From Leptolyngbya sp. Heron Island J (GTDB taxonomy: Bacteria; Cyanobacteriota; Cyanobacteriia; Phormidesmidales; Phormidesmidaceae), in the NCBI RefSeq assembly GCF_000482245.1, contig NZ_AWNH01000031.1, positions 1 through 64,000 on the forward strand: 64,000 nt of DNA, in the 5' to 3' direction. The notes under the pieces are model-generated. The model ran no database searches. It was not told the DNA's origin and worked only from the letters and a program-made list of their open reading frames with translations. Numbering within the stretch: the stretch's first letter is position 1; every line of letters begins with the position of its first letter. The position numbers and the translations under genes are program-made. This document shows positions 26,689 through 35,933 of the stretch, in pieces.

Positions 26689-28053
26689 ATGGCACAAATT
26701 TTTATCTCGGCAGGCCACGGTGGATTTGAAAATGGAATCACCGACACTGGGGCTAAGGTAGATGGCATCACCGAAGCTCAGGAAATGATTAGCATTCGGG
26801 ATTTAATTGTACCGGAGCTGAGATCACGAGGCTTAAAGGTGCTCTCCGTTCCTGATGACCTGAGCCTGCAGGACAGTATTAGCTGGATAAATGCCCGTAA
26901 CCGCAATGGTGACATTGCCTTAGAAATTCATTTGGGGGCTTTTCAAAATACTAATGTGCGAGGTGCTACCGCTTACTATATTGCCAGCAATGAAGCCCGT
27001 AAGGCTCATGCTGACCTGATGCTGCTGGCATTGCTACGTCGAGTACCTCAGTTGCCAAGTCTGGGAGGTAAACCCGATACAGCTGCAGGGATGGGGCGAT
27101 TAGCCTTTTGTCGTCAGGTGGCTCCTCCTTCAATTTTGATGGAACTGGGCTACCTGACTAATGATCGAGATCGCAGCCTGCTGCTCAGCCGTCGCCGCGA
27201 CTTTGCCCTAGGGCTGGCTGACGGTCTGGCCTCTTGGAGTCGAACCATTACTGGCACGCCCCCCCCAACCACCCCGACCCAGCCCCAACTTCCCACGGTT
27301 AACATCACCGTCAACGGGGGTGCCTATGAAGAACAAGGCATCATCGTTAACAATAATTCCTACGTTCCTATCGATCTAGCTGACCGTCTTGGCATCGATC
27401 TAGCAGGCAAGCCGGATATCCGCAGAGTGCGCTATGGCAATGTAGTCTATATCAAAACCATTGACCTGCGCGAGTTTAACATCGCCATCGGGTGGGACGC
27501 AGCCAGCCGTACTGTTCAACTCAAAACCCAGTCTACCTTGACCATTTGCCCAGGCCTGATTGATCAGATTATGGGACACGGCAATGCCTCCGAAGTCAGC
27601 CTGATGATGTTCTTAAAAAACAACAATGAAAAGGCACTACGGGATTTTCCTGACATTCACAAAATTTATCGTCAAGAAGGGGTGATTGAAGGGGTCAATT
27701 ACGATATCGCTTTCTGCCAGATGTGTTTGGAAACATCGTTTTTGCGATTTGGCGGTGATGTTAAAGCGTCACAAAACAATTTTGCCAGCATCGGGGCCAT
27801 TGGCGGCAATGCTGCCGGGGCATCTTTCCCCAGTGCCCGGATTGGAGTAAGAGCACAAATCCAGCATCTTAAGGCCTATGCCAGTAAAGAACCCCTGGTG
27901 CAAGAACAGGTCGATCCACGGTTTCGATTTGTCAGCCGAGGCAGTGCTGTATTGGTTGATCAGCTCAGTGGTCGTTGGGCAGCTGACCCTAACTATGGAG
28001 AGAAAATTATGGCCATGGTTCGTCGGCTTTATGAATCGGCAAAGCTGCTATAG
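26689..28053 (+). CDS. N-acetylmuramoyl-L-alanine amidase fused to a glucosaminidase-like domain
   Basis: 454 residues. The Amidase_3 domain (about 1-185) shows the zinc set H10 (ISAGHGG), E29 (GITEAQE) and H81 (EIHLGA) with the catalytic Glu at 152 (LMELGYLTN). A Pro/Thr linker follows, then a small copper-amine-oxidase-like domain (about 205-285). The C-terminal part (about 290-454) has CQMCLETSFLRFGG and FASIGAIGG, like FlgJ/LytG glucosaminidases. It would cut both the peptide link and the glycan. No signal peptide is present: the protein starts directly at the catalytic strand MAQIFISAGHGG, which is odd for a wall enzyme. SpoIID is encoded 331 bases downstream. Confidence 0.85.
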   Translation: MAQIFISAGHGGFENGITDTGAKVDGITEAQEMISIRDLIVPELRSRGLKVLSVPDDLSLQDSISWINARNRNGDIALEIHLGAFQNTNVRGATAYYIASNEARKAHADLMLLALLRRVPQLPSLGGKPDTAAGMGRLAFCRQVAPPSILMELGYLTNDRDRSLLLSRRRDFALGLADGLASWSRTITGTPPPTTPTQPQLPTVNITVNGGAYEEQGIIVNNNSYVPIDLADRLGIDLAGKPDIRRVRYGNVVYIKTIDLREFNIAIGWDAASRTVQLKTQSTLTICPGLIDQIMGHGNASEVSLMMFLKNNNEKALRDFPDIHKIYRQEGVIEGVNYDIAFCQMCLETSFLRFGGDVKASQNNFASIGAIGGNAAGASFPSARIGVRAQIQHLKAYASKEPLVQEQVDPRFRFVSRGSAVLVDQLSGRWAADPNYGEKIMAMVRRLYESAKLL

Positions 28054-28384
28054 CAACTGTGATATTCCGATCAGCCTTAACAGATATATGGCCCCTCAAG
28101 CTGGTATGATGCATGGCTAACGCCCATTGGCAAACTGTCACATACCAACTGGCATACTCCCCTGTAGATACTATTCTGAGAAAACTGCATTACCATTCGT
28201 TTTGAGTGGAGCCACTCAAGGCACATCAGGAACGGGTTAACACGCTTTTCTTAGCTAGTGGGGCTGGTGCGTAGCATTTTGTTCTACTCACCCACCATTG
28301 CATCTGCTTAGGTTCTAATGCTGTTCACTATCGGGCAACCCTAGGACTGGTTAATTATGTCTGCTCAAATCCTGACTATCTGCC
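28054..28384. other. Intergenic region between two cell-wall genes
   Basis: About 330 bases with no ORF, RNA gene, T-run terminator or repeat that I could recognise. Confidence 0.4.
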
Positions 28385-29524
28385 ATGACTCATACCTCTT
28401 CTTGGCCCCTTAAACTTTTAGCCCTTGGCCGTCATAGTGGGTTCGCTGCTCTGCTTTGGTTGCTGTGGGTTTTACCCGCCAGCGCTGTTGAACTGAGGGT
28501 TGCGATTCGCAAAAGTGTCCAACAGGTTCAGATTGGCTCTTCTACAACGGGGGTTATTCGCAATAGCCAGGGTCAGGCGGTGATGCAGCTGCCCGAGCTA
28601 CAGCCCATCAGTGTCGATACCGACGGTAGCAGATTGGAACTAACCGATGGTTATGATGACTTTGGTCAATCCAACACTTTTTGGTTAGAACCTTCAGGGG
28701 ACGGAGTTGTTTGGATTGGTGATCGCTGGTATCGGGGGAAGGTGAAGCTAGTCCCCGTGGATGGAGGCGTCACGGCGGTTAATTATGTCAATATCGACGC
28801 CTATCTCTACAGTGTTGTCGGTAGCGAAATGCCTGCTAGCTGGCCCCAGGAAGCGCTGCGATCGCAAGCCGTCGCCGCCCGTTCCTACGCCCTCTACCAA
28901 AAGAATCGGGCAAGTCGCGATCTCTTCTACGACCTCAACAGTACTCAGGTCTCCCAGGTTTATAAAGGCTTAGAAGGTGAGGCCACATCCACTCAATCCG
29001 CCGTTGATGCTACACGGGGCAAGGTTCTCACCCATGGTGGCAAAGTAATCGAAGCCGTTTTCCATTCCTCATCCGGTGGCCATACCGAGAATTCAGAACA
29101 TGTTTGGTCTAAAGCAGTGCCCTATCTCAAGGGTGTGCCAGACTTTGACCAAAACGCCCCAGTCTACAGCTGGCGAGCCCAGTTTTCCTTGGAAGAAGTC
29201 GGTGCTCGCATTGGCTATCCAGGCACTATCCAGGCCGTAGAAGTGCTCAGCCGCACCCCTCAAGGGCGGGCGAATCGGATGACCATCATCGGCAATGCTG
29301 GCACCCTAACCATTACAGGCAGCACCTTTCGCCAAAAACTAGGCCTACGCAGCACCAAGTTTGACCTAGCCGTCAGCCCCACCAGCATTTCAGTAGCGGG
29401 GAATGGCTTTGGCCACGGCATTGGCATGAGCCAGTGGGGAGCTCGGGGCATGGCTGAACGTGGTCAGCAATATAGAGACATCCTTACACACTTCTACAAC
29501 GGTACTCAGCTAGGATCGATGTAA
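28385..29524 (+). CDS. SpoIID/LytB-domain protein
   Basis: 379 residues. An N-terminal hydrophobic segment (FAALLWLLWVLPASAVE) is a signal peptide cut near Ala-Val. The SpoIID domain follows, with YLYSVVGSEMPASWPQEALRSQAV and ARSYAL (the Glu of EMP is the catalytic residue in SpoIID), then FHSSSGGHTENSEHVW and a C-terminal GNGFGHGIGMSQWGARGMA. SpoIID is a lytic transglycosylase acting on glycan strands stripped of peptides. The preceding gene is an amidase, which would make such strands, so the two may act in sequence in the periplasm. Confidence 0.88.
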   Translation: MTHTSSWPLKLLALGRHSGFAALLWLLWVLPASAVELRVAIRKSVQQVQIGSSTTGVIRNSQGQAVMQLPELQPISVDTDGSRLELTDGYDDFGQSNTFWLEPSGDGVVWIGDRWYRGKVKLVPVDGGVTAVNYVNIDAYLYSVVGSEMPASWPQEALRSQAVAARSYALYQKNRASRDLFYDLNSTQVSQVYKGLEGEATSTQSAVDATRGKVLTHGGKVIEAVFHSSSGGHTENSEHVWSKAVPYLKGVPDFDQNAPVYSWRAQFSLEEVGARIGYPGTIQAVEVLSRTPQGRANRMTIIGNAGTLTITGSTFRQKLGLRSTKFDLAVSPTSISVAGNGFGHGIGMSQWGARGMAERGQQYRDILTHFYNGTQLGSM

Positions 29525-29632
29525 CCGGCATCTCTGGCCCTAGGTCTTGCTAGACTATCTGGGCACTGATCAACACTATAGTTGACGGTTTAGAAAAATT
29601 AGGCCAATTAATTAAGTAGCCACGCACTTAAA

Positions 29633-29906
29633 ATGGCGCGACCCAGAAAAATCTTAGATGAAGACATCTTGGCCACAGCGCGGCAGGTGTGTTTAGAGGA
29701 GGGTATGGGAACCCACAATCACCATTGCTGAAAAGGCAGGTATCTCGGCAGCCTCATTTTTTAAGCGGTTTTCCACCAAACAGCCCCTGTTTGTAGCCGC
29801 AATAGGAATATTGGAGGCGATCTACTTAGAGAGTGGTCTGCTCCAACAGAGTTTTTATGTAATTATTGGCATTGATTCTGTTATCTCTCTCACTTCCATT
29901 AGGTAA
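29633..29906 (+). pseudogene. Frameshifted TetR-family regulator remnant
   Basis: From ATG 29633 the frame reads MARPRKILDEDILATAR then LEEGMG, a TetR N-terminus. One extra base near 29712-29714 shifts the frame; the other frame continues TITIAEKAGISAASFFKRFSTK, the helix-turn-helix, and then loses similarity before a stop at 29904-29906. Most of the ligand-binding domain is missing. It precedes exporter remnants, as TetR genes often do. Confidence 0.8.
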
Positions 29907-30303
29907 GGAATTCAAAAATCTACTGAAGACAGCCTTCAAGGTCTAGGAACAGATGGGTTGCAGGTGATAGCAGGTGCTGTAGGAAGCAAGGGAATTCGGT
30001 GACCACACTTACTTGGGAAGATACTCAAGCCCTAGCAGAACAAGCTCCATCGGCAACCATTATCTCAGCCTGCCGACAACAAAAAGCACAGGTGGTTTAC
30101 GCAGAGCATCATACATCCACCACTGTTGACAGTACTGATCTAGCCTATCCCGATACTCGCAATACATTATTGCCGGCCAGTGGACAGTTTTTTACCGAGG
30201 AAGAACTGACAGTTGCTAATTCTGTTGCCGTTATTGCTCCGACGGTGCAACGACATCTGTTTCCAGACAATATTAATTCTGTTGGTGAAACCATTCGCAA
30301 TGG
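29907..30303 (+). pseudogene. Remnant of a MacB/DevC-type ABC permease (periplasmic domain)
   Basis: One frame gives LQGLGTDGLQVIAG and runs into TGA at 30000-30002. The next frame from 29999 gives TLTWEDTQALAEQAPS, LLPASGQFFTEEE and SVAVIAPTVQRHLFPDNI then SVGETIR. This is the order TLTYEDAxAI, xGRFFTEEE, VAVLGxTVxxxLFG, PVGQTIRI found in MacB-type periplasmic domains. Start, membrane segments and end are gone. Confidence 0.75.
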
Positions 30304-30342
30304 TTGTAGGGGCATTGCATGCAACGCCCCTACAACCATTGC
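30297..30342. repeat. 46-base near-perfect palindrome inside exporter remnants
   Basis: 17-bp perfect arms, 30297-30313 and 30326-30342 (GCAATGGTTGTAGGGGC and its complement), surround ATTGCATGCAAC, which is itself palindromic at TTGCATGCAA. It sits exactly where similarity to the permease stops. It resembles the GTAGGGGC-type palindromic elements dispersed in cyanobacteria. Confidence 0.8.
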
Positions 30343-30387
30343 CTAAAGAATTATCGAAACGTCATGATTACCTAAGACAAAATTACT

Positions 30388-30630
30388 AAGACCTATCATC
30401 TGGGTGAAACAGAGATCCCAATTCTGCGGGGCATTGATCTACACATTGAGGCCAGCGAATATGTTGCCATCATGGGTACCTCAGGCTCTGATAAATCTAC
30501 ATTGATGGATATTATAGGCTGTCTTGATCGACCCACTACAGGCCAATATTACCTGGAAGATCGGGAATTAACCACACGCGACAAAACCAAACGTGCCTAT
30601 ATCCGCTTCGCATTCAAGACAGCCAGATGA
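30388..30630 (+). pseudogene. Fragment of an ABC exporter ATPase (DevA/MacB-type)
   Basis: The frame gives KTYHLGETEIPILRGIDL, VAIMGTSGSDKSTLMDIIGCLDRPTTGQYYL and a stop at 30628. The Walker A motif reads GTSGSDKST where GPSGSGKST is expected, so a P-loop Gly is Asp. Q-loop, signature and Walker B are absent. Order regulator-permease-ATPase suggests a decayed DevBCA-like exporter locus whose HlyD-type gene is lost. Confidence 0.8.
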
Positions 30631-30682
30631 TGACCTGAGCAACCAGGCTGTGTTCAAAGCTATGTGATTCTTAGACCTATAG

Positions 30683-32530
30683 CTACAGTTTGGTGCCGCA
30701 CTCAGAACAGAACCGATGATTGGCCTTGTTATCACTACCACAGCTATGACAATGGATCACTTCCACCGGACGTTTAGTGACCGGTTCAGCTAAGCCAATC
30801 ATCTGAGAGTTGTTCTTACCAGGAGGTACCATAGGATAACAATTCTCGTCACGACGGACCCAAACGTCTAATAGCACAGGGCCTTCATGGACAAGCATTT
30901 CATCAATGGCTTGTTCTAGCTGGTCAGGAGATTTTACAACTATTCCCTTCACCCCAAAGGCATCGGCTAGCTTCTCAAAATCGGGCATCCCCACTTCCAT
31001 ATTAGAAGAGGCATAGCGCTCACCATAGAAGCCTTGCTGCCACTGACGCACCATGCCCTGCCAGCCATTATTGATGATGACAGTCTTGACCTTGATATTG
31101 TACTGGGCCAGCGTCGCCAGTTCCTGCAGGTTCATCTGGAAGCTAGCATCGCCACTGATGCAAATCACCTGATTTTTGCCAACACCCATTTGTGCGCCCA
31201 TAGCAGCAGGCATGCCATAGCCCATCGTGCCCAGCCCAGCACTGGAAATCCACTTACGGGGTCCATTCTTGAGAAACTGGGCTGCCCACATCTGGTGCTG
31301 TCCTACATCGGTGGTGTAGTAAGCATCCGGAGCACGACGGCCGATTTTGGCAATTACTTCCTGGGGGGATAGTTGGTCGCTGTAGGTAGGAATTTGGAGC
31401 GGATAGTCAACTTTCCACTGCTCGATCCGAGCTAGCCATGCGCCAGTTTTTCCCAGCTCGGCCGGCTGATCCAAGCGGGCTAGTAACTCGGATAATACGT
31501 TTTTGACATCGCCGACAATCGGCACGTCTGGAACGCGGCACTTACCCACTTCGGCAGGATCAATATCAATGTGAACCACCTTGGCATGTTGCGCAAACTG
31601 TTCTAGGTTACTGGCGACTCGGTCATCAAACCTGGCACCGACAGCCAACAACAAGTCACACTCACTAACGGCAAAGTTGGCATAGGCCGTTCCATGCATC
31701 CCTAGCATGCCAACGGCTAGAGGATGCTGTTCATCAAATGAGCCCTTACCCATCAGCGTGGTAGTCACAGGGATTTGAAAATGCTCGGCCAACTTGGCGA
31801 TTTCTTCATGGGCTCCTGAGATGACTGCACCACCACCCACGTAGAGTAGAGGCTTTTGGGCGGATTGCAGAAGCGCGATCGCATTACTAATCTGACGGGG
31901 ATTACCACGAGTCGTTGGCTTATATCCTGGAATCACAATTGACCGGGGCTCCACCGGCACGTAATCAAATTCTTCTAAACCAACATCCTTAGGCACATCG
32001 ATCAAGACCGGCCCTGGACGACCAGATTGGGCAATGTAAAACGCCTCAGCCACAATACTGGCCATTTGCTGCGGATCGCGCACCACATAGGAATGCTTAA
32101 CAATGGGCAGCGTAATGCCAAAAATATCTGTTTCCTGAAACGCATCACTGCCAATTGCCTTACGCGTTACCTGCCCAGTAATCGCTACCATCGGCACAGA
32201 GTCCATCTGAGCCGTCGCAATACCAGTAACCAGATTAGTTGCACCAGGGCCAGATGTTGCGATACATACACCCACTTGTCCAGTTGCCCGAGCATAGCCA
32301 TCCGCAGCATGGGAAGCGGCCTGTTCATGACGCACCAGAATATGCTGAATGTCGCCGCGTTGCTCTGCCTTGTAGAGTTCATCATAAACCGGCAGAATCG
32401 CCCCACCTGGGTAGCCAAACACATGACTCACACCATGGCGCACCAGGCTATCAATCAGCGCATAGGCACCAGTCGTTCGCTGGGTAACAGAGCTTAGTTT
32501 AATGGAGGGCTTTACAGACGTTGAAGTCAT
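30683..32530 (-). CDS. ilvB: Acetolactate synthase large subunit with C-terminal zinc ribbon
   Basis: 615 residues. It makes acetolactate or acetohydroxybutyrate in branched-chain amino-acid synthesis, using TPP and FAD. The TPP N-domain shows [14 protein letters not shown] and [18 protein letters not shown]; the FAD domain has [11 protein letters not shown]; the C-domain has the TPP motif [19 protein letters not shown] then [12 protein letters not shown]. The last ~28 residues add [19 protein letters not shown], a CxxC-x(n)-CxxC zinc ribbon not found in the E. coli enzymes. Its role is unknown; oligomer contact or binding to the regulatory subunit is possible. No small subunit (ilvN) is nearby. 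Confidence 0.93.
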   Translation of the reverse strand: MTSTSVKPSIKLSSVTQRTTGAYALIDSLVRHGVSHVFGYPGGAILPVYDELYKAEQRGDIQHILVRHEQAASHAADGYARATGQVGVCIATSGPGATNLVTGIATAQMDSVPMVAITGQVTRKAIGSDAFQETDIFGITLPIVKHSYVVRDPQQMASIVAEAFYIAQSGRPGPVLIDVPKDVGLEEFDYVPVEPRSIVIPGYKPTTRGNPRQISNAIALLQSAQKPLLYVGGGAVISGAHEEIAKLAEHFQIPVTTTLMGKGSFDEQHPLAVGMLGMHGTAYANFAVSECDLLLAVGARFDDRVASNLEQFAQHAKVVHIDIDPAEVGKCRVPDVPIVGDVKNVLSELLARLDQPAELGKTGAWLARIEQWKVDYPLQIPTYSDQLSPQEVIAKIGRRAPDAYYTTDVGQHQMWAAQFLKNGPRKWISSAGLGTMGYGMPAAMGAQMGVGKNQVICISGDASFQMNLQELATLAQYNIKVKTVIINNGWQGMVRQWQQGFYGERYASSNMEVGMPDFEKLADAFGVKGIVVKSPDQLEQAIDEMLVHEGPVLLDVWVRRDENCYPMVPPGKNNSQMIGLAEPVTKRPVEVIHCHSCGSDNKANHRFCSECGTKL

Positions 32531-32834
32531 AATTTCGAAAAGGCAGTCGGGCGTCAGTGATGGAAGTGCTGTCCGAGGATAATTCCTGATGGTTGTCTAT
32601 TTTACAATCACGATTCAAAGGATTGGACAAATTTCATAGAAAAACGGGTTTCTAGACCATCCTTAGAGACCTTAGAACAGCAAAGCCGTGAAGTTTTTAA
32701 CTAGAACCAATAGTAACTTGCAATACACATCTAACTCACCAGCTGGCACGGGTTCAACGTTCCCAAACACTGCTTTCGATATCCCATTTTCCACTCAAAT
32801 TACGTCATCGCCTGATAACAAAATTAAGGACAAC
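32531..32834. other. Intergenic region upstream of ilvB
   Basis: About 300 bases. No ORF, tRNA or clear terminator. I looked for a leader-peptide attenuator rich in branched-chain codons and did not find one. Confidence 0.35.
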
Positions 32835-33353
32835 TTAGTCTGATGTCAGCACTGCACTAATAAATTCAATAGCTGTCATTGAACAGGTTGTCGCGCCCAA
32901 GCTACCTATACCGGTTGCGACATCAGGCGACCGCCACAGCTGCAAATGATCAACAGCAGGCTGAGCATAGAAATAGCCTTGGCTCTCAGCCGCCGTCGGG
33001 AAATAAGTAGTGCGATGGGTCCAACGATCATGACTGATGCGATAAATAGTCAGATTGCCAGGTAAGGGCATCCCCCATCCATCCACTGCAATTAATCGAC
33101 AGTTACCACCCAGTCTCTGCCACGCGAGCAACAATGGGTATGCGGCCACAACACCAGCACTAAATGCAATTACCTGCAACAGACAATCTCGCCGAGGCGC
33201 TTGCCTAGAACTGAGCAACCAAGGTAATGCCACAGGCGCTGCCCAAATCGGTAAGACCCACAAACGTTCGGGGGTGGTAACCCTGAGCAGGGATTGCAAA
33301 AAGGCATGGGTTAAATCGGGGGAATGGTAGCCAGAAAAAATCAGCAGCTGCAT
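32835..33353 (-). CDS. Conserved-looking hypothetical protein
   Basis: 172 residues from the ATG at 33353; an upstream in-frame start at 33401 is possible. The N-terminal MQLLIFSGYHSPDLTHAFLQSL resembles an alpha/beta sandwich first strand. A central hydrophobic stretch (LLQVIAFSAGVVAAYPLLLAWQRLGG) with FSAG recalls an alpha/beta-hydrolase elbow, but I see no full catalytic triad. The C-terminal half has VDGWGMPL and a DHLQLWRSP segment. I do not assign a function. Confidence 0.55.
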   Translation of the reverse strand: MQLLIFSGYHSPDLTHAFLQSLLRVTTPERLWVLPIWAAPVALPWLLSSRQAPRRDCLLQVIAFSAGVVAAYPLLLAWQRLGGNCRLIAVDGWGMPLPGNLTIYRISHDRWTHRTTYFPTAAESQGYFYAQPAVDHLQLWRSPDVATGIGSLGATTCSMTAIEFISAVLTSD

Positions 33354-33401
33354 AGGTCTAAAATGATTCGATTCACCCAAATTGAAACAAAACGATTGCA
33401 A

Positions 33402-33747
33402 GGTAAAAAAATATTGCGACGGCTGTTAACTATAGTTTATTTTCTAAAGCATTTAACTTTACTTTTAAGGGAAATATTTAGTCTTTATTAAAGAAGCAAC
33501 AACTTGGATTCAGAGCAATAAAAAATAACAGCAGCTTGAGATTGGAATCGCTTAATAGCAAGCGATTTCAGGTTATCAGCCTGAATAAAAGACGTAGTTT
33601 ATCTCATCTTTTTAGGCTGGTTTTAGTCATGTAATTTTCATTTCAATAAATGATTGAAATTGCGCAGTTTTACTGATTAAAAATGCTAAAACTTCGCTAT
33701 CTATGACCTGGCTACCTATTCATAAGAAAGCATCGGAGATCCTCACA
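33402..33747. other. AT-rich intergenic region upstream of the ComFB-type gene
   Basis: About 345 bases, very AT-rich. An 8-bp inverted repeat AATCGCTT-(6)-AAGCGATT lies near 33547-33568, and TCAGG-(7)-CCTGA directly after it. These could be binding sites in a divergent regulatory region. No ORF is seen. Confidence 0.4.
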
Positions 33748-34077
33748 ATGGCCAACACTCTCATTAACATTACGCTCCCAGTCGTCAACGAAATAATTGA
33801 TGATGTGTTAGCCGCAGGCCAATCAGCCTCCTATCGAGAAACGTTTGCGAGCTCTGACGTCCGTGATCGATTAGCCACATTTGTACTGAGTCGTTTGCCC
33901 GCTCGTTACATGACTATCTCCGATAGTGAATACGCCCTGGAATACCCCAGAAACTGCTATTCTGCAGAGCAGCATCGCCACATCCGCCAGTTGGTAGATC
34001 AAGGTATTCAAAAACTACTAGCTCGCCCGGTTACGCCGACACCAGAAACACTTTTTCCCTCAACTTGGTTCGGCTAA
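33748..34077 (+). CDS. ComFB-family protein (putative cyclic-dinucleotide receptor)
   Basis: 109 residues from the ATG at 33748, which follows GGAG at normal distance; the in-frame upstream start at 33703 is less likely. It contains LPVVNEIIDDVL, then RLATFVLSRLPARYMTISDSEYA, the ComFB pattern of an acidic N-terminal helix followed by a YxLNRLPPxYxxS-type motif. ComFB-like proteins of cyanobacteria have been reported as c-di-NMP-binding regulators linked to motility and competence. The histidine kinase gene follows on the same strand after 316 bases. Confidence 0.7.
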   Translation: MANTLINITLPVVNEIIDDVLAAGQSASYRETFASSDVRDRLATFVLSRLPARYMTISDSEYALEYPRNCYSAEQHRHIRQLVDQGIQKLLARPVTPTPETLFPSTWFG

Positions 34078-34393
34078 TTAGCTCAATGGATTAGCTAGGA
34101 AGTACTCTTTAATCGTCTTGACCGACTATGGTTTGCAACAGCTAAGGGTTAGAGAGACAACCTATTTATGGGTGCCGTTGATTTTATACCCCCCTATTGA
34201 CGTTCGGTTCTACGCCATAGTCATAGGGGGAATCTTGCCAGTAGTCTCTAAGTAAACCTTGTCCATGTTTATAGCTGTGGTTCTTCCGTTGAGGAAATCC
34301 CGCTTTTAACTGGAACTGGGTTTAGATGTGTTATTCGTATCAGCTCTTAATGGCTAACACGTGGTAGCACAGACTATATGCATCTAGGGGCCA
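34078..34393. other. Intergenic region with one inverted repeat
   Basis: About 315 bases. CCCCCTAT at 34190-34197 pairs with ATAGGGGG at 34223-34230 over a 25-base loop, with GAC/GTC extending the stem past a bulge. No T-run follows. No gene is seen. Confidence 0.4.
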
Positions 34394-35899
34394 ATGGTGG
34401 AGAAGTTTTTACCCACAATCAGTAGTTTGGTGGCCTTGGGAGAACTGGGGGCTGAGCCGACGGATTGGGAAGTCCTCAACACAGGCAATGGTGGAGACAG
34501 CCGCCATCAGGATCAAGCAGAACGGGCTGAAATGGAGTGGCAGGGGGCGATTTCATCCCTTGTTCATCTATTGCAACAGACACTTCCCTGCAAAACTGCT
34601 CATCAAGGGACTCAATCCCGCAATCCAGGGAAGTCCCGTAAGCTATCACACAAACCACCGGCAGGACTATTACTCAGCGGTCCCTTTCCGGTTATTGATG
34701 CCCCAGAACTGACTGGAGCGTTATCTAACTGGGTATTTATACCGCCGCCATTGGATCAGCTTTCTCAGGCGTTCTCCCAGTTGATGCCTGCTGACGATAA
34801 GCCTCCGGTGGACACAACTGCTGCTCGCATTCTGCCGCTGATTGATGGTGATCCGCTGACTGGTGAACGGTTTTGTTTGCTATTAACCCAGCAGTTTAGT
34901 TTAGTATTGGTGCTGGGTCGCGATGCGGATAATGAGCTGCGGTTTCAGTTTTCGTTTACACCTGAAGTCATTGGTCAGGTATGGCAGCTGTTGCGATCGC
35001 GCGTCTACCTTACCACCCCCAAACAGCTAGACTTTCTCGATCCGCTAGTGGAGACCTTTACACCCACCGAGCCTAACTATCGAATTGTCAGCCAGTTTAG
35101 TCGCTGGATGCTGTCATCATTACCCACCTCTAAACCCAATCCAGTCATTGAAAGAATCGTCTCTACCCCTGGTGACACCAGCCAAAGCAACGACACCTAC
35201 GGTCTGGATACCGAATTACTTAAGGCCATGGCCCATGAAATTCGCACCCCCCTGACCACAATTCGAACCTTGACCCGTTCCCTCATCCGCCGCACCGATT
35301 TAGTTGAAAAAGCCAAACAGCGGCTACATCAAATTGACAATGCCTGCACTCAGCAAATTGATCGCTTTAATCTTATTTTCCAAGCCGTTGAGTTAGAAGC
35401 CGCCGCCCAAAAAGGACCACGTTCATGCCTGACTGCGATCGCCCTTAGTGAAATTATTCAATCGGCCATTCCAAAATGGGAGCAAGCAGCCACGCGACGT
35501 AATCTATCCCTAGAGGTAACCATGCCGCAGAACCTACCCATGGTTGCCAGCGATCCCACTCTATTGCAGCAAGTCCTGACCGGTCTAGTAGAACTCTTTA
35601 CCCATACCGTGCCCCCCAAGGGGCAAATTCAGCTCCACGTGATGGCTGCTGGCGATCAGCTAAAGCTTGAGTTTCAGGCCGAGGTAAGCCCTATCTGCAA
35701 GCAACATAGGCCTACCCTAAAGTCCTTAGGTAAGCTCCTGATGTTTCAGCCTGACACTGGTGGATTGAGTCTAAACCTAAAAACCACCAAGGCACTTTTC
35801 TCAGCGTTAGGCGCAAAACTGACAGTTAGAGAGCGCCCAGATGGTGTGACCTGGATGGTGTTTTTACCCATTGAGACCGCTAATTATCCGATCGTTTAG
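34394..35899 (+). CDS. Histidine kinase with degenerate ATPase domain
   Basis: 501 residues, with no membrane segment. The N-terminal ~240 residues are an unassigned sensor region, including ERFCLLLTQQFSLVLVLGRD and FQFSFTPEVIGQVWQLLRSR. The HisKA domain has a good H-box, ELLKAMAHEIRTPLTTIRTL, near residue 280. The C-terminal HATPase-like part is unusual: after DPTLLQQVLTGL the N-box reads VELFTHTVP with no Asn, and no DxGxG box is present; only a G2-like GGLSLNLKTTKALFSALGA remains. Either ATP binding is atypical or the protein is a pseudokinase or phosphatase partner. No response regulator gene is adjacent. Confidence 0.75.
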   Translation: MVEKFLPTISSLVALGELGAEPTDWEVLNTGNGGDSRHQDQAERAEMEWQGAISSLVHLLQQTLPCKTAHQGTQSRNPGKSRKLSHKPPAGLLLSGPFPVIDAPELTGALSNWVFIPPPLDQLSQAFSQLMPADDKPPVDTTAARILPLIDGDPLTGERFCLLLTQQFSLVLVLGRDADNELRFQFSFTPEVIGQVWQLLRSRVYLTTPKQLDFLDPLVETFTPTEPNYRIVSQFSRWMLSSLPTSKPNPVIERIVSTPGDTSQSNDTYGLDTELLKAMAHEIRTPLTTIRTLTRSLIRRTDLVEKAKQRLHQIDNACTQQIDRFNLIFQAVELEAAAQKGPRSCLTAIALSEIIQSAIPKWEQAATRRNLSLEVTMPQNLPMVASDPTLLQQVLTGLVELFTHTVPPKGQIQLHVMAAGDQLKLEFQAEVSPICKQHRPTLKSLGKLLMFQPDTGGLSLNLKTTKALFSALGAKLTVRERPDGVTWMVFLPIETANYPIV

Positions 35900-35933
35900 A
35901 TACTGATTGACTGGCCTCTGATTGCCTAAAACC

